This document shows positions 7,512-12,938 of a stretch of DNA of 12,938 nucleotides, piece by piece. The translations under genes were made by a program, and so were the position numbers. Every line of letters begins with the position of its first letter. Within the stretch, counting starts at the first letter, position 1. The DNA is taken from contig PMBV01000507.1 in assembly GCA_003153055.1 (NCBI GenBank), forward strand, positions 1,243 to 14,180, in the 5' to 3' direction. The notes beneath the pieces were generated by a model. It searched no databases and was not told the DNA's origin. It saw nothing but the letters and a program-made list of their open reading frames with translations. The stretch is from Myxococcales bacterium. Its GTDB lineage: Bacteria; Myxococcota; Myxococcia; Myxococcales; Myxococcaceae.

Positions 7512-7733
7512 TCAGGGTCCGAACACCAATTCTTGAAGATTTCCGCCCTCGGCGATGAGCACCTTGCCGCCATTTTGGCGCTTTTCCACCAGGTACTTCT
7601 CGGTGCTGATGGCCCGGCTGAGCGCCTCAATGAGGCTGACTCCGCGCCTCTCGGCCAGCTCCCTGAGCGCCTTGGCGACCTCCGGGGAGAGGTCCGCGTT
7701 GAGACGGACTTTCTTGGGGACAGGAGCATTCAT
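7512..7733 (-). CDS. Ribbon-helix-helix (CopG/Arc-like) DNA-binding protein
   Basis: This 73-residue protein is a likely transcriptional regulator that would bind DNA as a dimer in the cytoplasm. Residues 8-15 (K-V-R-L-N-A-D-L) form the DNA-contacting beta strand, followed by helix A (about 16-30, S-P-E-V-A-K-A-L-R-E-L-A-E-R-R), a G-V-S turn and helix B (about 33-47, I-E-A-L-S-R-A-I-S-T-E-K). This is the usual RHH order. The extra C-terminal stretch (50-73) ends E-L-V-F-G-P and is not needed for the fold. I place the start at the ATG 7733-7731 because GAGG lies 6 nt upstream; a GTG at 7745 in the same frame overlaps that SD and would add four residues. No toxin gene follows; the next gene encodes a two-helix membrane protein 27 nt on. 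It may regulate its own operon and perhaps the giant lipoprotein gene (inference). Confidence 0.85.
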   Translation of the reverse strand: MNAPVPKKVRLNADLSPEVAKALRELAERRGVSLIEALSRAISTEKYLVEKRQNGGKVLIAEGGNLQELVFGP

Positions 7734-7783
7734 ATGGAACCTCACGACTTTGCGGACCTTCTACCTCGAAGGCTCTTGAAAGA

Positions 7784-7812
7784 AATGTACATCGTGGGCC
7801 GGTGGCCGGCAA
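7784..7812 (-). promoter_or_regulatory. Candidate sigma70-type promoter of the ribbon-helix-helix / membrane protein pair
   Basis: On the minus strand TTGCCG (7812-7807) and TACATT (7789-7784) are separated by exactly 17 nt; each matches 4 of 6 consensus positions. The start of transcription would fall near 7777, about 45 nt before the ATG. TGTACA (7787-7792) is a small palindrome next to the -10 and a possible operator half. This is supported by pattern only. Confidence 0.35.
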
Positions 7813-7818
7813 GGCGAC

Positions 7819-7840
7819 GGGAAAGGAGCTGGAGTCCAGC
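7819..7840 (-). terminator. Possible terminator after the ABC1-type kinase gene
   Basis: GCTGG (7828-7832) and CCAGC (7836-7840) pair around AGT, or as a 6-bp stem with a one-base loop. On the minus strand the hairpin begins 13 nt after the kinase stop and is followed by TCCTTTCCC. The tail is pyrimidine-rich but is not a true T-run. Confidence 0.3.
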
Positions 7841-7853
7841 GCCCTTGCGTCTT

Positions 7854-9167
7854 TCAGGACTCAGGAATCACTCGCAAGAGCTCGGAGTAGATGGCCTGGA
7901 AGTCGCCTCGCGCCTTGAGGTTCTCGAGGTTGTGGGAAAGGCCTCCGATGGCGCGGAAGAACTGCACCGACTCCTTGGGTGGCCGGAGTCGCGTCAGCAT
8001 CGCGCTGTTGGCGATGAAGTGGTTGCGGAGGTCGCGGCTGAGGAAGGCCGTCTTGAAGTCGAAGTCGCGGCTCCTGAGCGCGCGGGTGGCAATGTCGACC
8101 ACCGTCTCGACGAAGGGCCGAGCCGCTTTGGCGTCGTCGAAGTCGAAGTGGCTCGTCGTGGCCAACTCCATGGGGTCGAACGGCTGGCCGTGGCACAGGG
8201 CGCGGAAGAGCCGCCGGTTGGAGGCGACGAAGGGCGCCGATAGCTCCTTGAGCGCGCCGAAGTCCATGACCCCGACCCGGCCGTCGGCGAGGAGGATGAA
8301 GTTGCCCGGGTGGGGATCCGCGTGAATGCAGCCAGTGGCGAGGAAGGGGCCCCAGACGGCGTGCACCAGGAGCCGCGAGGCGCGCAGGCGCTCGGCGTTG
8401 TCGACCTCGTCGAGGCGGTGGAGCAGCTCCTTGAGCGTCGGCCCATGGAGGAGCTCGAGGGTCAACACGCGCTCGGTGGTGAGCTCGTCGAACACCCGGG
8501 GGACCTTGATTTCCTCGAGCACCTCGGCGGCGAGGGCGAAGCGTTTGGCCCGCTGCGCCTCCTTGCGGTAGTCGAGCTCGTCCAACAGGCTGTCGCGGAG
8601 CTCGGCGTAGTAGGTCTTTCCGTGGGCGAGGCGCGAGCTGGTGCCCACCACCGACACCATGGTGCCCAGGTTGTCGAGGTCACTCTCGAGGGCGCCCTGA
8701 ATGCCGGGGTACTGCACCTTGACGGCGACCTCCTGACCGTCGTGGGTCCACGCGCGGTGCACCTGGCCCAAGCTGGCGGAGGCCAGCGGCGTCTGCTCGA
8801 AGCGGGCGAAGGCGAGCTCGGGTGCCTGGCCCAGCTCCTTCGAGAGCACCTCGTGCACGGTGGCCCACGACATGGGGGGCGCCTGGTTCTGCAGGCGGGC
8901 CACCACGGCGCGCACCTTGGGGCTCAGGAGGTCGGGGTCCATCGACACCTGCTGGCCGAGCTTCATGGCCAGGCCCTTCAGGTCGCCCAGCGTCGCGACG
9001 AGCTTTTCGGCGGCGCTTTCCCCCAACAGCGATTCGCTCTCGCCGCCGCTGGTGAAGCGCTTCACGCCCCGGCTCACCACATCTTGCGAGAGCCTGGCAG
9101 ACAGGGAGGCGAGCCGCGCGAGTCGGGAGAGCCGGCCGGTGGAAAGCTTGTGGTCGTCGTCGCCCAT
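7854..9167 (-). CDS. ABC1/UbiB/COQ8-family atypical kinase
   Basis: This 437-residue protein belongs to the AarF/UbiB/COQ8 family, atypical protein-kinase-like ATPases linked to isoprenoid-quinone biosynthesis and lipid homeostasis. Hallmarks are visible in order: the family-specific KxGQ motif (K69-L-G-Q72); an Ala-rich-type nucleotide loop (A129-S-A-S-L-G-Q135) in place of a Gly-rich loop; the VAVK lysine (K150); E-L-D-Y-R-K-E-A (197-204); the catalytic-loop equivalent H282-A-D-P-H-P-G-N289; and the metal-binding D302-F-G304. All key residues are present, so it should be active. The C-terminus has no pair of transmembrane helices as in E. coli UbiB, so it is probably soluble or peripheral. 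The ATG at 9167 has only a close, weak SD (GGAG). It follows the receiver protein gene by 63 nt. No quinone pathway gene is nearby, so the substrate is unknown and I assign no symbol. Confidence 0.93.
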   Translation of the reverse strand: MGDDDHKLSTGRLSRLARLASLSARLSQDVVSRGVKRFTSGGESESLLGESAAEKLVATLGDLKGLAMKLGQQVSMDPDLLSPKVRAVVARLQNQAPPMSWATVHEVLSKELGQAPELAFARFEQTPLASASLGQVHRAWTHDGQEVAVKVQYPGIQGALESDLDNLGTMVSVVGTSSRLAHGKTYYAELRDSLLDELDYRKEAQRAKRFALAAEVLEEIKVPRVFDELTTERVLTLELLHGPTLKELLHRLDEVDNAERLRASRLLVHAVWGPFLATGCIHADPHPGNFILLADGRVGVMDFGALKELSAPFVASNRRLFRALCHGQPFDPMELATTSHFDFDDAKAARPFVETVVDIATRALRSRDFDFKTAFLSRDLRNHFIANSAMLTRLRPPKESVQFFRAIGGLSHNLENLKARGDFQAIYSELLRVIPES

Positions 9168-9230
9168 GTCTCCGCTCGGTCACCATAGGCGAGGGGCCGC
9201 TCCACCGCTACCTGGCCATCGAGGTGCGCG

Positions 9231-10985
9231 CTACCGCAGGGTCGCGACTCCGCGCCGGAGCAGGTCCTTGACGACCGCCGCGACCTCCATCGGCGTCACC
9301 TTGAGCTGAGCGATGACCTCCGCCGGCGTCAGCTTCGACTCGCACAGGAGGCGTGCGATGGGGAGCCAGGTGGGAGGCCCGACGGTGGTGTACAGGCGGT
9401 AGAGCTCCTCGTGCACGGTGAGGGCCTGGGCCTTGGCGAGCTGGTCCTCCCTCGCTCGCCGCTGCTCCTCGTTGAGCTGAGGCACCAGCCGATCGAGAAT
9501 CGTCAAGGTGGAGTGGTTGCCGAACCCCTCGTCGGTGCTCTTGGCGCCGCGGAGCAGCGAGCCCGAGGCGTTGCGCGAGGCGAGGAAGGAAGCGAGGGCA
9601 CGCTCGGCGGTGATGGTGGCGCCGCCCACGCGGGCCGTGGCCTGGGTGAGCCGACCGGCGTCGAAGGAGAGGCGCCACGAGGCCCAGGTGTCGGCGGCGT
9701 CGAGCTGCCCACGAAAGGCCGCGTCGGCCAGGGCCCGGCAGATCCACTGGGGTCCCAGGGCGGAGAACTCGAAGGTGAGGCCTCCCTCCGATGGAATGAG
9801 CCGGGTGAAGCGGCGCCGGGGTTCGAGCAACTCCTTCACCTGCACCTCGAGGGCAGAGAGCCGGAGCGTCTTGGGGAAGTAGGCCTGCGCGCCGGCGTGG
9901 AGCAGCCGCAGCGACTCGCGGTAGTTGTCCTGGGCCGAGAAGAGGGCCATCGGCATCTCATGGGTGCGGAAGTCTTCTCGAATCATCCGCAACAGGCCCC
10001 AGCCGTCGAGGCGAGGCATGTTGAGATCCGCGATGGCGATGTCGAACGACGTGGTCGCGAGGCTCTTCATCGCCTCCACGCCGTCGGTGGCGGTGACGAC
10101 GGTGTAGCCCTTCTTGGAAAAGAAGCTGCTCAGCATCTGCACCACGGCGGTGTCGTCGTCGACGAAGAGAATCGAGGTGGCCGGCCCAGCGGTGGTGCGC
10201 GTGGGCTCCGGCGGCGGGGGCGCTGGCACCGGCGTGGCACTGAAGCGATCCTCGACGGCGTTGGGGTTGCTCTTGGGGTGAGGCTGGGCGCCCCTGTCGG
10301 TCTGCGTGACCACGAAGGGCTCGTCTTCGGAGGCCTCGAAGTCGACCACGCCCGCGGTGCCCTCCAGGCCCTCCACGAAGCTCCATGGCGACTGGGTGCG
10401 GGTCATCGCCGCCAGCGCCGCTTGCATCGTCTGAGAGTGGAGCCGGGCGCTCTTGAGCACTCCGCGCACGAAGAAGGCGCTGCCCTCCTCGCGCTCGCCC
10501 ACCAGCACGCCACCGGTTCTCCGGGCGCGCATGATGTGGTGCACCAGTGCGCCCAGCTCGTTGGGGCTCCCGCGGCCCCGCAGCTTCCCGGTGCGCTCGG
10601 GGAGCTCTCCCAGGAGCAGGCGAATGCGCCCCACATGGAGCCGGGCGTTGAAGGGCTCGGCCAGCATCTCGACCACGCCCGTCTTCAAGGTGCGCAGAAA
10701 GATTTCTTCCGAGGTGTCTTTGCACAACAGCACCACCGGGAGCACGGCCATGCCCGCGCTCTCGAGGCGCGCCAAGAGGGTGGCGAGCTGAGGCGAGACC
10801 AACTCAGCCCGCACCAAGAGGAGCGTGGGCTTGAGATCTCGCAGCACCGCCCCCAGCTCGGTGGGCGAGAAACTACACCAGCCTACCTGAAAGCCCGAGG
10901 CGTCGAGCGCCAGCCCCATCTTCTGCGCGTGCTCAGCGTCGGCGTCGACGATGAGGACACGGCTGTCCGATTTTCCGGCCGGCAT
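9231..10985 (-). CDS. Double-receiver response-regulator-like protein with PATAN/DUF4388-like segments
   Basis: This is a 584-residue cytoplasmic signalling protein. Residues 9-127 resemble a receiver domain, but the phosphoacceptor position (expected near residue 59 in the K-P-T-L-L-L-V-R stretch) is Arg and the conserved Lys before P-F is Glu110, so it is a pseudo-receiver. Residues about 135-215 look like a PATAN/DUF4388-type segment, then a Pro-rich linker follows (251-266). Residues 271-390 are a complete receiver: acidic pocket D276-D-D278, phosphoacceptor D320 in I-A-D-L-N-M-P, Ser350 and Lys372. Residues 400-480 (G-L-T-F-E-F-S onward) resemble a second PATAN/DUF4388 segment. The C-terminus (520-584) is helical, with a possible winged-helix-like fold. 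There is no HATPase, GGDEF or EAL domain. It starts 59 nt after the diguanylate cyclase gene. It probably transmits phosphorylation at D320 into protein contacts; the PATAN assignments rest on pattern only. Confidence 0.85.
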   Translation of the reverse strand: MPAGKSDSRVLIVDADAEHAQKMGLALDASGFQVGWCSFSPTELGAVLRDLKPTLLLVRAELVSPQLATLLARLESAGMAVLPVVLLCKDTSEEIFLRTLKTGVVEMLAEPFNARLHVGRIRLLLGELPERTGKLRGRGSPNELGALVHHIMRARRTGGVLVGEREEGSAFFVRGVLKSARLHSQTMQAALAAMTRTQSPWSFVEGLEGTAGVVDFEASEDEPFVVTQTDRGAQPHPKSNPNAVEDRFSATPVPAPPPPEPTRTTAGPATSILFVDDDTAVVQMLSSFFSKKGYTVVTATDGVEAMKSLATTSFDIAIADLNMPRLDGWGLLRMIREDFRTHEMPMALFSAQDNYRESLRLLHAGAQAYFPKTLRLSALEVQVKELLEPRRRFTRLIPSEGGLTFEFSALGPQWICRALADAAFRGQLDAADTWASWRLSFDAGRLTQATARVGGATITAERALASFLASRNASGSLLRGAKSTDEGFGNHSTLTILDRLVPQLNEEQRRAREDQLAKAQALTVHEELYRLYTTVGPPTWLPIARLLCESKLTPAEVIAQLKVTPMEVAAVVKDLLRRGVATLR

Positions 10986-11004
10986 CTCACCAGAACCCTA
11001 TAAC

Positions 11005-11033
11005 CGCCGAGCGGAGATCGCGAATCGTCGGCG
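11005..11033. repeat. Short inverted repeat between the GGDEF and receiver genes
   Basis: CGCCGA (11005-11010) pairs with TCGGCG (11028-11033) around 17 nt that include the hexamer palindrome TCGCGA. There is no T-run. It may weakly reduce read-through between the two genes, or it may be chance in GC-rich sequence. Confidence 0.25.
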
Positions 11034-11044
11034 CCCTTCGGTCG

Positions 11045-12079
11045 TCAATCGACCTCGATTCGATTCCGCCCGCTCTCCTTGGCGCGGTAGAGCGCGGCGT
11101 CGGCCCGGGCCAGCCAGCTCGCAGTCGCCTCTCCCTTCTTCCAGTTCGCCAGCCCGACCGATGCCGTCACCTTGAGGGTCGCGCTTTCCCACGGGAGCGC
11201 CACCGCCGAGATGGTCGCCAGCAGCCGTTCTGCCTGGGTGAGGGCCTCCGACGGAGTCAAGTCCGAGAGCAAGGCCACCAGCTCCTCGCCTCCATAGCGG
11301 CCGACGAAGTCACCCTTGCGCTTGAAGGCGCGGCTACACTCGTGCGCCACGGCTCGCAGCACGGCGTCTCCCGCCGGGTGGCCCCAGGTGTCGTTCACCT
11401 TCTTGAAGTGGTCGATGTCGATGATGAGCAGCGCGGCCCCTCCGTTCCTGAGCGCCGCCAGCTCGCTGGTGCGAGGGAGCTGGTCGTCGAAGGCCCGGCG
11501 GTTGAAGAGGTGCGTGAGCCCATCTGTCGTGGATTCCCGCCGGGCGACCTCGAGCTGCGAGCCGAGCGTCTCGAGCTTCTGAGACATCTCGGCGACTTGC
11601 CGCTCCTGCCGCTGGCGGCGGTTGTCAATGACAACGTTAACAGCGCGAATGGCGTCAAGCGTCAATTTGCGAATGTCTTGCGGCGCGGTGTGCTCCACCG
11701 CCTCGGCCAACTTGCCGAGTGTTTGACCGACGTTGGCGTCGTCCGTCTGGTCCTCCTGGGTGACTCGGTTCATCGAGGCGACGAAGTTCCACACCACCTC
11801 GCGCAGGGCGTCCTGAGAGGCGGTCACCTCGGCCTGTTCGGTCCTCCGGTGGGCCTGAAAGAAGGCGCGGAGCTCGGCGAAGTGACGCTGGGCGAGCGTG
11901 GCGACCGGGCCCTTGTTTCCTGGGGCCTCGGCTCCCAGCACCACGTGCTGAGCCCACTGGTCGAAGACCGATTGAGTTTTCCTGGCGTCTTGCTTCGCCA
12001 GGTCGAAGGCATGTTTGCCAAAGTCTCGCAAGATTCCCGCCAGAGTGTCGACCAGCAGGTCCAGCTCCGATACGCCCAT
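11045..12079 (-). CDS. Diguanylate cyclase (GGDEF domain) with a novel N-terminal helical domain
   Basis: This 344-residue protein should make cyclic di-GMP from two GTP. The GGDEF domain covers about 182-344: D186-G-L-T-H-L-F-N-R-R at its start, metal-binding D221 and D223 in I-I-D-I-D-H-F-K, then R-Y-G-G-E-E-L with the active-site G263-G-E-E266. R254-K-G-D257 is an RxxD inhibitory site at the usual distance, so product feedback is expected. Residues 1-150 are an all-helical, unrecognised input domain without membrane helices or a PAS/GAF signature; 150-181 is a Gln/Arg/Glu-rich coiled coil linking to the catalytic domain. The protein is therefore soluble. The ATG at 12079 has no clear SD; a small AAGGG-AG-CCCTT inverted repeat lies just upstream. 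The receiver protein gene follows by 59 nt, suggesting a shared pathway. Codons around 11620-11680 are markedly less GC-biased than in the rest of the gene. Confidence 0.95.
   Translation of the reverse strand: MGVSELDLLVDTLAGILRDFGKHAFDLAKQDARKTQSVFDQWAQHVVLGAEAPGNKGPVATLAQRHFAELRAFFQAHRRTEQAEVTASQDALREVVWNFVASMNRVTQEDQTDDANVGQTLGKLAEAVEHTAPQDIRKLTLDAIRAVNVVIDNRRQRQERQVAEMSQKLETLGSQLEVARRESTTDGLTHLFNRRAFDDQLPRTSELAALRNGGAALLIIDIDHFKKVNDTWGHPAGDAVLRAVAHECSRAFKRKGDFVGRYGGEELVALLSDLTPSEALTQAERLLATISAVALPWESATLKVTASVGLANWKKGEATASWLARADAALYRAKESGRNRIEVD
11621..11635. repeat. 15-bp palindrome within the GGDEF gene
   Basis: GTTGTCA and TGACAAC flank a single base, a perfect 7-bp inverted repeat. 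It sits in a patch of AT-richer codons (residues about 136-153) at the end of the N-terminal domain. It could be a binding site or chance. Confidence 0.5.
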
Positions 12080-12195
12080 GATTGAAGCTAAAGGGAGCCC
12101 TTCGTTTCCGCACCGTCACGGCTCGCCCACGGCAAAGTCAGCGCTTGTCTACCGAAGGCCTTGTGCTAACTCCCCCGACCGCGCGCTCCCTAGTA

Positions 12196-12203
12196 TAAGG
12201 AAG
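12196..12203 (+). promoter_or_regulatory. Ribosome binding site of the pyrophosphatase gene
   Basis: AAGGAAGG lies 8 nt before the ATG at 12212 and fixes this start. The 132-bp divergent gap (12080-12211) also must hold the promoters for both directions, but I found no convincing -35/-10 pair in it. Confidence 0.65.
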
Positions 12204-12211
12204 GAAAATAG

Positions 12212-12938
12212 AAATGAAGCTATCCCGCTTGACGGGCCTGGCAGCTCTCCTGAGTCCGGTGTTGGCGCTGGCCTCCGAAGCAAACCTGGTGCTTCCCGAC
12301 CTCTCCTCCCAGACGTTCTTGGCAGGGGCGGCCAACGGCCGAAGCCTCCTGATGTTCGGCATTCTGGTGTCTGTCCTCGGGCTGGTGTTCGGCCTGGTTC
12401 AGTACACCCAGCTTCGCGATCTCCCGGTGCACAAGTCGATGCGCGAGATCAGCGAGCTCATCTACGAGACCTGCAAGCAATATCTCGTGACCCAGGGCAA
12501 GTTCATTCTCGTGCTCGAGCTCTTCATCGGCACGGTCATCGCGGTGTACTTTTCGATGGCCCACGTGGAGGGCAAGGCCGCCGAGGTTCCCACGGCGGTG
12601 CGCGTCATCATCATTCTGCTCTTCTCGCTCGTCGGCATCGCCGGGAGCTACGGGGTGGCTTGGTACGGCATCCGCATCAACACCTTCGCCAACTCCCGCT
12701 CGGCGTTCAGCTCGCTGATGGGTAAGCCCTACGGCACGTACCACATCCCCCTCAAGGCGGGCATGTCGGTGGGCATGATGCTCATCTCGACCGAGCTGTT
12801 GCTCATGCTGGCCATTCTCATCTTCGTCCCCGGCTACCTCGCTGGCCCCTGCTTCATCGGCTTCGCGGTGGGCGAGTCGCTGGGCGCCTCGGCGCTCCGC
12901 ATCGCTGGCGGCATCTTCACCAAGATCGCCGACATTGG
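12212..12938 (+). CDS. hppA: Membrane-bound ion-translocating pyrophosphatase, N-terminal part (runs off the right edge)
   Basis: The first 242 residues of a membrane pyrophosphatase are present; the full proteins usually span about 15-16 helices and use pyrophosphate hydrolysis to pump H+ or Na+. Residues 4-20 form a hydrophobic leader or first helix, with further helices at about 45-64, 97-117, 128-152 and 183-207. Residues 215-242 (G-F-A-V-G-E-S-L-G-A-S-A-L-R-I-A-G-G-I-F-T-K-I-A-D-I-G) align with the family's conserved segment that precedes the first catalytic loop, usually A-R-V-G-G-G-I-Y-T-K-A-A-D-V-G. The E-S-L-G-A and I-F-T-K-I-A-D-I-G forms suggest a divergent subfamily rather than the plant-type H+ pump. 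The pyrophosphate-binding Asp residues and the K+-dependence position lie beyond the window, so the transported ion cannot be assigned. It is transcribed divergently from the diguanylate cyclase gene. Confidence 0.92.

Noticed and set aside
7734..7745. GTG at 7745 as an alternative start of the ribbon-helix-helix gene
   Set aside because: It overlaps the GAGG ribosome binding site of the ATG at 7733, which gives the better-supported start.
7332..11003. Plus-strand frames at 7332-8243, 8310-9188 and 9411-11003
   Set aside because: Each lies opposite a minus-strand gene with clear family motifs (kinase, receiver protein) and has shadow-like Gly/Arg/Glu/His/Leu composition.
12145..12197. TTGTCT and TAGTAT as a promoter for the pyrophosphatase gene
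   Set aside because: The spacing is far from 17 nt, and the TAGTAT would place the start of transcription on the ribosome binding site.
12083..12220. TGAAGCTA occurring near both divergent start codons
   Set aside because: Eight bases, partly within coding sequence and in the same orientation; most likely chance.
12015..12725. Plus-strand 236-codon frame overlapping the pyrophosphatase start
   Set aside because: It is out of frame with the membrane pyrophosphatase, whose sequence is unmistakable, and its product is Arg/Gly/His-rich.

Overview
The window is GC-rich DNA with strongly G/C-biased third codon positions and long open shadow frames opposite the real genes. It carries Gly-rich and repeat-rich lipoproteins, an unorthodox receiver protein, a GGDEF protein and a divergent-type membrane pyrophosphatase. 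This combination suggests a myxobacterium (Myxococcota). That assignment is inference from style and gene families; there is no rRNA or marker gene to confirm it.

Layout, right to left, because all but one gene lie on the minus strand. Plus strand at the right edge: the N-terminal third of a membrane-bound pyrophosphatase (12212 to the edge), divergent from the rest. Minus strand: a diguanylate cyclase with intact active and inhibitory sites (12079-11045); a 584-residue protein with a degenerate receiver, a complete receiver and probable PATAN/DUF4388-like segments (10985-9231); an ABC1/UbiB-type atypical kinase (9167-7854); a two-gene cassette of a ribbon-helix-helix protein (7733-7512) and a two-helix membrane protein (7484-7125); a 2005-residue lipoprotein built of about 17 beta-type repeats plus a 510-residue C-terminal domain (7050-1033); and the first 217 residues of a second lipoprotein with a glycine-rich linker (653 to the left edge).

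The first two minus-strand genes (59 nt gap) form a plausible signalling pair: one makes cyclic di-GMP, the other looks like a receiver-controlled adaptor. The kinase follows after 63 nt and could be co-transcribed, but no functional link is visible. The small cassette has its own candidate promoter and tight spacing (27 nt) and may be co-transcribed with the giant lipoprotein 74 nt downstream, although a hairpin and a weak promoter lie in that gap.

The most unusual structures are seven in-register 258-bp tandem units inside the giant gene, whose inner copies are most alike and share an 83-nt identical stretch, and an imperfect inverted repeat of about 90 bp between the two lipoprotein genes. 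I see no CRISPR array, tRNA, rRNA, transposase or recognised defence system. No fully convincing new system is present; the regulator, membrane protein and giant repeat lipoprotein cluster is the best candidate for something undescribed.
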